The notes beneath the pieces are model-generated. The model was not told the origin of the DNA, did not search any database, and saw only the letters and a list, made by a program, of their open reading frames with translations. A DNA stretch of 7,461 bases, taken from contig CAMASZ010000057.1 of the NCBI GenBank assembly GCA_945861125.1, positions 1 to 7,461 of the forward strand, given 5' to 3'. Made by a program: the position numbers and the translations under genes. This document shows positions 1 through 5,680 of the stretch, one piece after another; within the stretch, counting starts at the first letter, position 1; each line of letters starts with the position of its first letter. The DNA comes from Rickettsia typhi (GTDB lineage: Bacteria; Pseudomonadota; Alphaproteobacteria; Rickettsiales; UBA1997).

Positions 1-336
1 TGGGATTAGTATAATACCAAGAAGCTTATAGCTCCATTCTATTTTGAAGGAAATACCAATAGTGAAATGTTCAATCTTTGGATCAAAGAAATTCTGCCTC
101 CTGAACTAAAACCAAATCAAACGATAATTATGGACAATGCGGCTTTCCATAAAAACAAAATTACTCAAGAACTCATTGAATCAAAACAATGTCAGCTTTT
201 ATATCTTCCGCCATACAGTCCAGACTTTAATCCAATAGAACAAAAATAGGGACATATAAAAAACCAAGTAAAGAAAATTAGAGATAAATTTAAGAATTTT
301 ACTGAATGTTTGGAGAGTGTTTTAATAAGAGTATAG
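1..336 (+). pseudogene. IS630-family transposase remnant (C-terminal catalytic part)
   Basis: Read in one frame, this is the C-terminal half of an IS630/Tc1-mariner-type DDE transposase. The visible landmarks are YNTKKLIAPFYFEGN (bases 10-54), the second catalytic Asp in MDNAAFHK (about 130-153), and LLYLPPYSPDFNPIE ending with the third catalytic acidic residue (about 196-240). The family motif continues NPIE-x-x-W, but here the Trp codon TGG is TAG (247-249). The frame then stays open and conserved-looking (GHIKNQVKKIRDKFKNF) to a second TAG at 334-336. Another in-frame TAG lies at 7-9, where the family normally has coding sequence, which suggests an upstream frameshift or nonsense change. 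The N-terminal helix-turn-helix and first Asp would lie before the window. The ATG at 67 is an internal Met, not a true start. The element is almost certainly inactive unless complemented in trans. Identity to the family is confident; the exact element boundaries are not visible. Confidence 0.88.
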
Positions 337-345
337 ATTTATGTT

Positions 346-359
346 TTGGTATATACCAA
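346..359. repeat. 14-bp perfect palindrome at the IS remnant/repeat junction
   Basis: TTGGTATATACCAA is its own reverse complement. It lies 10 bases after the last transposase stop, and its right half (353-359) is the outer tip of the palindromic element at 353-540. It may be a junction in which the end of the IS (ending TTGGTAT) meets a related inverted end (starting ATACCAA), centred on the TA-rich target that IS630-type elements prefer. That reading is inference; only the palindrome itself is seen. Confidence 0.5.
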
Positions 360-540
360 TTATCATTTTAAATTATACTAAAGAATTTTATAAACATCTT
401 CTTTAAAATTTTTGCTAAAAAATCTAAAAAGCTTTTTTTGTATGGGCCTCATGTTGTATAGGTATACAGAATTTCGTTTTTTAACTTTTTTATCTAAAAA
501 TTTTTGTGAAGAATGTTTATTTTAAAATGATAATTAGTAT
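353..540. repeat. Imperfect palindromic (MITE-like) intergenic element with 20-bp inverted ends
   Basis: The left end ATACCAATTATCATTTTAAA (353-372) matches the reverse complement of the right end (521-540) at 19 of 20 positions; the mismatch is at 536. The symmetry continues inward. TAAACAT-CTTC at 391-401 pairs with the right arm just inside 520, after an extra 18-base stretch on the left (373-390). A/T-rich segments then match down to a small apical inverted repeat, TGTATA-gg-TATACA (455-468). The whole unit could fold into one long hairpin. It has no ORF. The structure is what a non-autonomous element mobilised by an IS630-type transposase would look like, and it sits directly beside such a remnant, but mobility is inference. 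Its right half is similar to the element near 3669-3725. It fills most of the 337-539 gap and could also end transcription of tdh from the minus strand. Confidence 0.65.
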
Positions 541-1484
541 TACTTAAAATCTTTCTTTTGAAGATTATTAATCATATCAATTGTCATTTTTTCTAGATTA
601 TATTGATGACTCCAACCCCATTGCTTTCTAGCTTGGGAATCATCAATTGATTTTGGCCATGAATTAGCGATTTCTTGGCGAAAATCTGCAACATAAGAAA
701 TTTGAAAATCAGTAATATGTTTTTTTATCTCATCAGCTAAGTCTTTGCATGAAAAACTGATTGCCGAAAAATTAAAATTACAATGATTGACTAATTTGTT
801 AAAATTAGCCTCAGCCAGTTCAATAGTTCCTCTAATAGCATCCGGCATATACATCATTGGTAGTACTGTATCAGCTTCTAAAAAGCATTGATATGACTTT
901 TTCTTGATTGCTTCATAAAAAATTTCAACAGCATAATCAGTTGTACCACCGCCGGGAGGAGTCTTATAGCTTATTAATCCAGGATATCTTAGGCCACGAA
1001 TATCGATATTAAATTTTTTAACATAATATTCACATAATAACTCTCCACTGGCCTTGGTAATTCCATACATTGTTTTAGGAAAAACTATGGTTTTCTGAGG
1101 AGTGTTTTCTCTAGGGGTATCAGGACCAAAAACGGCAATTGAACTAGGGCAAATTATTTGTTTTACCTTTAATTCCCTAGCAATCTCTAAAACATTGTAT
1201 AAACCATTAATATTAATGTCCCAACATAGTTGCGGGTTTTTTTCACCAGTGGCAGAAAGAATTGCTGCTAAGTGATAAATTACATCAATCCGATGTTTTT
1301 TTATTACATTTACTAAATTTTTTTGATCCAAGACATCAAGTTTTTCGTATGGCAAAAACTCATCAGAAATATTTTTTTCTCTAAGATCAGAGGCAATAAC
1401 ATTACTTTCTCCATAAATTTTTTTTAATGCTAAGCATAACTCAGAACCAATTTGACCTAATGCTCCAGTGATAAGAATTTTCAT
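540..1484 (-). CDS. tdh: L-threonine 3-dehydrogenase, SDR (GalE-like) type
   Basis: This enzyme is predicted to oxidise L-threonine with NAD+ to 2-amino-3-oxobutyrate in the cytoplasm. It belongs to the extended short-chain dehydrogenase group that includes animal TDH, not the zinc-dependent E. coli Tdh. The 314-residue product has the Rossmann motif GALGQIG (7-13), an acidic D33 after strand beta-2 for NAD preference, PSS (113-115), and the catalytic YGITK (Y140, K144). It also has the family-specific RYPG (166-169), PPGGGTTDYA (176-185) and the C-terminal SWPKSIDD...WGW block (275-291). Length is normal for the family. I chose ATG at 1484 because MKILITG begins directly at the Rossmann strand; a TTG at 1499 would add five residues. 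No clear Shine-Dalgarno is seen. The gene follows the GST-like gene by 18 nt and is the last of the glyA unit. Its TAA stop abuts the palindromic element. A generic NDP-sugar epimerase is the alternative, but the PGGGTTDYA block argues against it. Confidence 0.88.
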   Translation of the reverse strand: MKILITGALGQIGSELCLALKKIYGESNVIASDLREKNISDEFLPYEKLDVLDQKNLVNVIKKHRIDVIYHLAAILSATGEKNPQLCWDININGLYNVLEIARELKVKQIICPSSIAVFGPDTPRENTPQKTIVFPKTMYGITKASGELLCEYYVKKFNIDIRGLRYPGLISYKTPPGGGTTDYAVEIFYEAIKKKSYQCFLEADTVLPMMYMPDAIRGTIELAEANFNKLVNHCNFNFSAISFSCKDLADEIKKHITDFQISYVADFRQEIANSWPKSIDDSQARKQWGWSHQYNLEKMTIDMINNLQKKDFK

Positions 1485-1502
1485 AATTTTTATAAACAAA
1501 AT

Positions 1503-2171
1503 TTATAAAGAAAAACTCATGGTAAGAAGATGGGATTTTTTTCTTTCTAAAAAAGATTTGAAAACCTCTTCATAATCATTGGGAACCGATCTACTTAGTG
1601 AACCTCTGGTTACAGAACTTTCAACATATGATGCAACGTTTTTATGAAGATCAAATATTTCTAAAGTAAATTTATTATCAATAAAAGTTAACGGCTTAAA
1701 GACTGATGCAAAACATATATCTACTAAAGAAAATTTTTCACCATCAAAATAAGGATTAAATTTTAAATATTTTTCTAAAATTGACAATTTTGATACTACC
1801 TCTGCCTTTTTAATGTCAAACTGCTCTTGATTTTGAGCAAAAATCGCTCCAAATGTAGCTGCCAACATTCCACTACTAAATTCCATCCAACCCCTATGCC
1901 AAGCTTTAGAATAAGATTCTTTTGGATGTAAATTGTTGTTGGTAAAAGTTTCATCTAAATATTCACATATGGCAAGCGATTCAAAAAGAGGCTTATCATC
2001 GACATATAACAAGGGAACCTTACCAAGTGGTGAATCATTAACAAACCATTCAGGCTTATTTGTTAAATCAACATATTCTTTTTCATAGGGAATATTTTTT
2101 TCAAGTAAAACCATTTCAACCCTATGTCCATATGGTGATAATTTGGAAGTAATTAATTTTATTTTTGACAT
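1503..2171 (-). CDS. Glutathione S-transferase family protein
   Basis: This is a 222-residue soluble protein with the two-domain GST architecture. The N-terminal thioredoxin-like domain (about 1-78) carries SPYGHRV (12-18), where S12 sits at the usual catalytic Ser/Cys position. It also has the cis-proline in KVPLL (P53) and the glutathione gamma-glutamyl contact ES (E64, S65) in the segment FESLAICEYLDE. The all-helical C-terminal domain (about 90-205) contains an FSLVDICFAS segment that fits the conserved N-capping/hydrophobic-staple Asp motif. The pattern resembles omega/SspA-like or generic bacterial GSTs; the substrate cannot be told from sequence. The gene lies 16 nt after glyA and 18 nt before tdh on the same strand, so co-transcription is likely, though a link to glycine or threonine metabolism is only contextual. 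The start ATG at 2171 is the first Met and fits the domain start. The preceding spacer has no good Shine-Dalgarno. Confidence 0.85.
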   Translation of the reverse strand: MSKIKLITSKLSPYGHRVEMVLLEKNIPYEKEYVDLTNKPEWFVNDSPLGKVPLLYVDDKPLFESLAICEYLDETFTNNNLHPKESYSKAWHRGWMEFSSGMLAATFGAIFAQNQEQFDIKKAEVVSKLSILEKYLKFNPYFDGEKFSLVDICFASVFKPLTFIDNKFTLEIFDLHKNVASYVESSVTRGSLSRSVPNDYEEVFKSFLERKKSHLLTMSFSL

Positions 2172-2187
2172 GTTATTTAAGATTTAT

Positions 2188-3456
2188 TTAATAAATTGGA
2201 AATTGTTTACAAATTTCAATTACCTGAGATTTTACTTTGTTTTCAATTGCTTTATTTCCTTCATCACCATTTTTAACATAACCTTCTAAAACATCCGCAA
2301 TAAGATTTCCTATCATTATAAACTCTTTTTCTTTAAAGCCGCGAGTTGTTCCTGCTGGAGTACCAAATCGAACACCAGATGTTATAAAAGGACTGCGTGG
2401 ATCATTTGGAATGGCATTCTTATTACAAGTTAATCCTGCTCTTTCTAGTATATGCTCAGCCTCTTTGCCAGTTATAGTTTTTAATGGGGTTAAATCTGCA
2501 ACCATCAAATGACAATCAGTTCCATCAGTAGTAATTTTTAAGCCTCTTTTTATCAAAGTCTCAGCGAGAACTTTAGCATTTCCAACTACTTGCTTACTGT
2601 AAACTTTAAATTCTGGTTTTAAAGCTTCACCGAATGCAACAGCCTTTGCAGCAATAACATGCATTAACGGACCACCTTGCAAACCAGGAAAAACTGCTGA
2701 ATTAATTTTTTTAGCTAATTCTTCATTATTAGTTAAAATAATTCCTCCTCTAGGGCCTCGTAAAGTTTTATGAGTTGTTGAAGTTACTATATCAGCAATA
2801 CCAATTGGAGATGGATAAATTCCAGATGCAACAAGACCAGCTATATGAGCCATATCAACCATTAGTAAAGCACCAACACTATCAGCGATGCTACGAAAAC
2901 GTTGCCAATCAACTATTCTTGGATATGAAGAAATTCCAGCAATTATAAGTTTTGGCTTATGTTCTTTTGACAATTGCTCCGCTTGATCATAATCAATTAA
3001 GCCATTATCAAGACGAATTCCATATTGTATTGATTTTAACCACATACCAGAAATTGTCCTCATTGCGCCATGGGTTAAGTGTCCGCCAGCTGCAAGAGAC
3101 ATTCCCATTATTGTATCATTTGGCTGTAATAACGATAAATAAACAGCAAGATTTGCACTAGCTCCAGAGTGTGGCTGAACATTGGCATATTTGGCACCAA
3201 ATAATTCGCAAATTCTTGAAATTGCTAGAGACTCAACTATATCTGAAAATTCACAACCCCCATAATATCTTTTAGCTGGATAACCTTCGGCATATTTATT
3301 AGTAAAAACAGAACCCTGAGCTTCAAGAACAGCCTTACTAACAATGTTTTCTGAGGCTATTAATTCGATTTGATATTGTTGCCGATCCAATTCTTTATTA
3401 ATTGCAGCAAAAATTAAAGGATCATTATCTTTAACACTATAACTAAAAATAGACAT
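2188..3456 (-). CDS. glyA: Serine hydroxymethyltransferase
   Basis: This is a PLP-dependent cytoplasmic enzyme that interconverts serine + tetrahydrofolate and glycine + 5,10-methylene-THF, the main one-carbon source. The 422-residue protein is full length (family about 415-435). Landmarks in order are ELIASEN (31-37), [16 protein letters not shown] (52-67), the substrate/cofactor region QPHSGASAN (94-102), GGHLTHG (124-130), DMAHIAGL (D201 and H204 contact PLP), the Schiff-base lysine K230 in [21 protein letters not shown] (256-263), and [20 protein letters not shown] (355-374) with R363 placed to bind substrate carboxylate. The ATG at 3456 gives the usual N-terminus. It is the first gene of the minus-strand trio glyA-GST-tdh. 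Upstream is the 344-base non-coding gap with a palindromic element, so its promoter must lie in 3457-3610 or inside that element; I could not pick one convincingly. Identification is secure. Confidence 0.98.
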   Translation of the reverse strand: MSIFSYSVKDNDPLIFAAINKELDRQQYQIELIASENIVSKAVLEAQGSVFTNKYAEGYPAKRYYGGCEFSDIVESLAISRICELFGAKYANVQPHSGASANLAVYLSLLQPNDTIMGMSLAAGGHLTHGAMRTISGMWLKSIQYGIRLDNGLIDYDQAEQLSKEHKPKLIIAGISSYPRIVDWQRFRSIADSVGALLMVDMAHIAGLVASGIYPSPIGIADIVTSTTHKTLRGPRGGIILTNNEELAKKINSAVFPGLQGGPLMHVIAAKAVAFGEALKPEFKVYSKQVVGNAKVLAETLIKRGLKITTDGTDCHLMVADLTPLKTITGKEAEHILERAGLTCNKNAIPNDPRSPFITSGVRFGTPAGTTRGFKEKEFIMIGNLIADVLEGYVKNGDEGNKAIENKVKSQVIEICKQFPIY

Positions 3457-3610
3457 AAAAATTTTAAATTAATTTAAACTAAAACTACCTTGACTTGTTC
3501 GATATCAAGAATCACTCTTCACTAGATTTAATAAGGGTTAGAAATAAAATGATATAATACCAAATCTCATCTTTAAAAGTTTTAAAAAAAATTAAAATTC
3601 TAACTTCATA
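3457..3610. other. Non-coding leader region upstream of glyA
   Basis: This is the glyA-proximal half of the 344-base gap between lptB and glyA. I find no ORF, tRNA or recognisable riboswitch here. Minus-strand hexamers such as TTGATA (3503-3508) and TATTAT (near 3555) exist, but none pair at proper -35/-10 spacing. The segment around 3555-3570, ATAATACCAAATCTCAT, resembles the outer end of the element at 353 (ATACCAATTATCAT) and may mark the outer left edge of the second palindromic element. Confidence 0.4.
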
Positions 3611-3740
3611 TTTTTGGTACAAAAATCTCTAAAAAATTTTTCAGTCGCGCTAAAGCGAGCGACACGAGCCTCAGCTGTACGAATATACAGCTTGTTTTTT
3701 AAAATTTTATCTCAAAAATATTTTGCTTAATTACCAAAAA
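3611..3740. repeat. Second palindromic intergenic element with a GC-rich two-hairpin core
   Basis: TTTTTGGTA (3611-3619) and its perfect reverse complement TACCAAAAA (3732-3740) bracket A/T-rich arms around a core at 3644-3692. By count 27 of the 49 core bases are G or C, against a far lower GC content around it. The core holds two hairpins: GTCGCGCTAAAGCGAGCGAC (3644-3663) and AGCTGTACGAATATACAGCT (3673-3692). From GCCTCA (3668) to about 3725 it resembles 446-510 of the first element, sharing GCCTCA, TATACAG, GTTTTTTAA, TTTATCT and AAAAAT in the same order. The two are therefore probably copies of one repeat family. It may terminate lptB transcription; no coding potential is seen. The outer limits are uncertain and could reach about 3551-3776. 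Confidence 0.6.
3673..3700 (+). terminator. Terminator-like hairpin inside the repeat core
   Basis: The stem AGCTGTA/TACAGCT (7 bp, 6-base loop) is followed by TGTTTTTT, giving a Rho-independent terminator shape on the plus strand. No plus-strand gene lies upstream to need it. On the minus strand, which carries lptB, the companion hairpin 3663-3644 has a T6 run only after a seven-base gap, a weaker fit. It may therefore be part of the repeat's own structure rather than a dedicated terminator. Confidence 0.3.
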
Positions 3741-3800
3741 AATTAAACTTTAAAAGTACTTTAATTATTATTATAAATAATTTTTAATTAAAAATACTAT

Positions 3801-4535
3801 TTATATTGAAAAGTTTTCACCCAAATAAACCTTTCTTACATTATGATCTTTAATAATATCATCTTTGTTACCAGAGCATAAAATAGTACCATCATATATT
3901 ATATAAGCCCTATCTACAATTGATAATGTTTCTCGAACATTATGATCAGTGATTAATACCCCAATTCCTCGATCTTTTAAATGAATTACCATCCTCCTAA
4001 TATCATTTACTGCAATTGGATCAACCCCAGCAAAGGGCTCATCAAGTAATATGAAAGAAGGATTCATGGCAATAGTTCTAGCAATTTCAACCCTTCTTCT
4101 TTCGCCACCAGAAAGAGCTAAGGCGCTAGATTTACGAATGTTAGTAATTGAAAATTCTTTTAATAATTCTTCTAATTTGTTATTACGCTCATTTTTATCA
4201 GGAATGGCAATTTCCAGTATTGAGTATATGTTGTCTTCAACATTCATGCCCCTAAAAATTGATGCTTCTTGTGGTAAATATCCAATTCCAAGTCTTGCCC
4301 TTTGATACATTGGCATGTGAGTAATATTAACATCATCAATAAATATATCGCCACTTCCTACCTTAATCAAACCAACAATCATATAAAAGCTACTTGTTTT
4401 TCCTGCTCCATTAGGGCCAAGCATGCCAACTACTTCACCTTGTTTTATTTTCATACTAACATCGCGAATCACGATTTTTTTCCCGTATGATTTTGCTAGA
4501 TTGTTTACAAAAAGACTTTTATTTTTTTGATTCAT
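3801..4535 (-). CDS. lptB: LPS export ABC transporter ATP-binding protein LptB
   Basis: LptB is the cytoplasmic ATPase of the LptB2FG complex that extracts lipopolysaccharide from the inner membrane and drives it along the Lpt bridge. The 244-residue protein has all ABC motifs: Walker A GPNGAGKTS (40-48, K46), Q-loop Q89 in YLPQEASIFR, signature LSGGERRR (141-148), Walker B FILLDE (161-166, catalytic E166), D-loop GVD (170-172), and H-loop H198 in ITDHNVRET. YLPQEASIFRGMNVEDN and DHNVRETL are typical of LptB rather than of other ABC ATPases, and length matches (about 240). Its ATG lies inside the 3' end of lptA (17-nt overlap), so translational coupling is likely. lptF and lptG are not in the window, as is common because they usually lie elsewhere. 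Downstream comes the palindromic gap before glyA. Confidence 0.96.
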   Translation of the reverse strand: MNQKNKSLFVNNLAKSYGKKIVIRDVSMKIKQGEVVGMLGPNGAGKTSSFYMIVGLIKVGSGDIFIDDVNITHMPMYQRARLGIGYLPQEASIFRGMNVEDNIYSILEIAIPDKNERNNKLEELLKEFSITNIRKSSALALSGGERRRVEIARTIAMNPSFILLDEPFAGVDPIAVNDIRRMVIHLKDRGIGVLITDHNVRETLSIVDRAYIIYDGTILCSGNKDDIIKDHNVRKVYLGENFSI

Positions 4536-5190
4536 TTTTATTTTTAGATTTTTTTTGCTCTAATTCTTCATCTATTACTACAATAACTCTTTTATCTTTT
4601 TTTATAACATCGTTACTTGTATCTTTAGAGCCAATTAGATTACCTTTTTTAGTTTTTAAATTAAAAATAAACTTCTCGCCACTAGCAGTTGAACTACCAT
4701 TGTTAACAATAACATTTTTCTCTAAAATAAAACTATTATTTTTTGGATCAAAAAAACCATAATCACTTGAAGCACTATAGTTGTCGGAAAATAATTTAAC
4801 TTTATCATATGCTTCTATTTTCTTTATTATAGAAGCTTTATTTTGGCTAGAAAATGTTTGGTTATTCGCTTGATTATCTTGATCAACAGAAATTTTTTGT
4901 TCATTACTCTCAATTAAATCTTCTTCATTTGCACTATTTTTATTGTTGGCTTTATTTTTTTCATAAAATAAAATCATTTTATTAGCTAATAATGAAGAAT
5001 CATCCTTTTCAATAATAACATTATCAATAAATTCAATATTTTGATCTTTTTTTTTAATATCGATAATATCAGATTTTATTACAACGGTAGAATATTTCTT
5101 ATTTTTTTTCGAAATACTTTTTGCATATATCGTTGAAGAAGGAATAATAATTAGAAGTATCAATAATAAATTTCTTATGAAAAAACTCAC
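4519..5190 (-). CDS. lptA: Periplasmic LPS-bridge protein LptA (OstA domain)
   Basis: LptA is predicted to be the periplasmic beta-jellyroll protein that bridges LPS from the inner-membrane complex to LptD. From the GTG at 5190 the product is 223 residues. It has a signal peptide with hydrophobic stretch LLLILLIII and cleavage near IYA-K (23/24). The OstA fold comes in two parts: 38-79 (IEFIDNVIIEKDDSSLLANKM) and 122-186 (IKKIEAYDKVKLF through ILEKNVIVNNGSSTASGEKF). A polar N/Q/E-rich insertion of about 42 residues (80-121) separates them, and a Lys-rich tail follows (196-223). It is longer than E. coli LptA (about 185). An ATG at 5274 would add 28 residues ahead of the signal peptide and overlap the divergent gene by 98 bp, so GTG is preferred, though without a Shine-Dalgarno. 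Overlap with lptB (17 nt) supports the call. lptC is not found upstream. Confidence 0.85.
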   Translation of the reverse strand: MSFFIRNLLLILLIIIPSSTIYAKSISKKNKKYSTVVIKSDIIDIKKKDQNIEFIDNVIIEKDDSSLLANKMILFYEKNKANNKNSANEEDLIESNEQKISVDQDNQANNQTFSSQNKASIIKKIEAYDKVKLFSDNYSASSDYGFFDPKNNSFILEKNVIVNNGSSTASGEKFIFNLKTKKGNLIGSKDTSNDVIKKDKRVIVVIDEELEQKKSKNKNESKK

Positions 5191-5680
5191 TTTAATTAAT
5201 ATAAAATTTTTTGTTTTTTTGTTTATAACTATGATTGCATCTTTAAAAATTAATGCAAAAGAGTTTGATAACAACCCTAAATTTAATCAAGATCTTAAAA
5301 ACTACAATGCAAAACTAAAAATTTTTTCTAACAGAAGATTAATAACCGAGTTTAATGTTGCTATTGCTGATAATGAAGAAAAAAAATCATATGGACTTAT
5401 GAATTTAGATTCTTTGCCCAAAAAAAATGGTATGATTTTTATTTTTGAAAACCAAGAAATCATTAATATGTGGATGAAAAATACACGAATTTCACTTGAT
5501 ATGATCTTTATCAATCAAAATAATGAAATTATTAAAATAGTAGAAAACACAACCCCCTACTCCACTGAAATCATATCTTCGCAAATTAAAGCTTCAAAAA
5601 TTCTAGAAATAAATGCTGGCCTTGTTAAAGAATTAAAAATAAAAATCGGTCAAAAAATAAAACTTATAGCAGATAAATGA
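5177..5680 (+). CDS. Secreted DUF192 family protein
   Basis: This 167-residue protein has an N-terminal signal peptide: MKKLTLINIK, then a hydrophobic stretch, then INA-K with likely cleavage after 27. It is followed by one DUF192 domain (about 45-165). Family hallmarks are YGLMNLDSL (72-80), GMIFIFE (85-91), MWMKNT (98-103), SLDMIFI (106-112) and the NTTPYS turn (124-129), in the normal order and spacing. The biochemical role of DUF192 proteins is not established; here export to the periplasm is predicted. The start ATG at 5177 lies within the start region of the divergent lptA (14 bp shared). The stop overlaps the hisD start as ATGA (5677-5680), implying coupled translation. No strong Shine-Dalgarno precedes the ATG. 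Its promoter must lie inside lptA coding sequence. Confidence 0.9.
   Translation: MKKLTLINIKFFVFLFITMIASLKINAKEFDNNPKFNQDLKNYNAKLKIFSNRRLITEFNVAIADNEEKKSYGLMNLDSLPKKNGMIFIFENQEIINMWMKNTRISLDMIFINQNNEIIKIVENTTPYSTEIISSQIKASKILEINAGLVKELKIKIGQKIKLIADK

Noticed and set aside
7..249. TAG codons inside the transposase as evidence of stop-codon reassignment
   Set aside because: No intact gene here has an internal TAG, and all real genes end in TAA or TGA. A single G-to-A change in a decaying IS is the simpler explanation.
1485..1499. TTG start for tdh five codons upstream
   Set aside because: The ATG at 1484 gives the standard MKILITG beginning; the extra residues have no family counterpart that I recognise.
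2952..3161. Plus-strand open frame antisense to glyA
   Set aside because: It lies wholly within the conserved SHMT coding sequence, and its translation shows no recognisable domain.
3489..3509. Short inverted repeat CTTGA/TCAAG as an operator for glyA
   Set aside because: Five-base arms in AT-rich sequence are expected by chance, and no regulator is suggested.
3457..3800. Glycine or THF riboswitch upstream of glyA
   Set aside because: I could not find the conserved riboswitch cores. The structured part is the repeat, which has a relative at 446-510 next to an unrelated context.
4051..4762. Plus-strand open frames antisense to lptB and lptA, some hydrophobic
   Set aside because: They mirror conserved LptB motifs and the AT-rich lptA sequence. 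The hydrophobicity arises from Lys/Asn-rich codons read backwards.
5191..5274. Upstream ATG at 5274 as the lptA start
   Set aside because: It would put 28 non-signal-like residues before an evident signal peptide and overlap the divergent gene by 98 bp.
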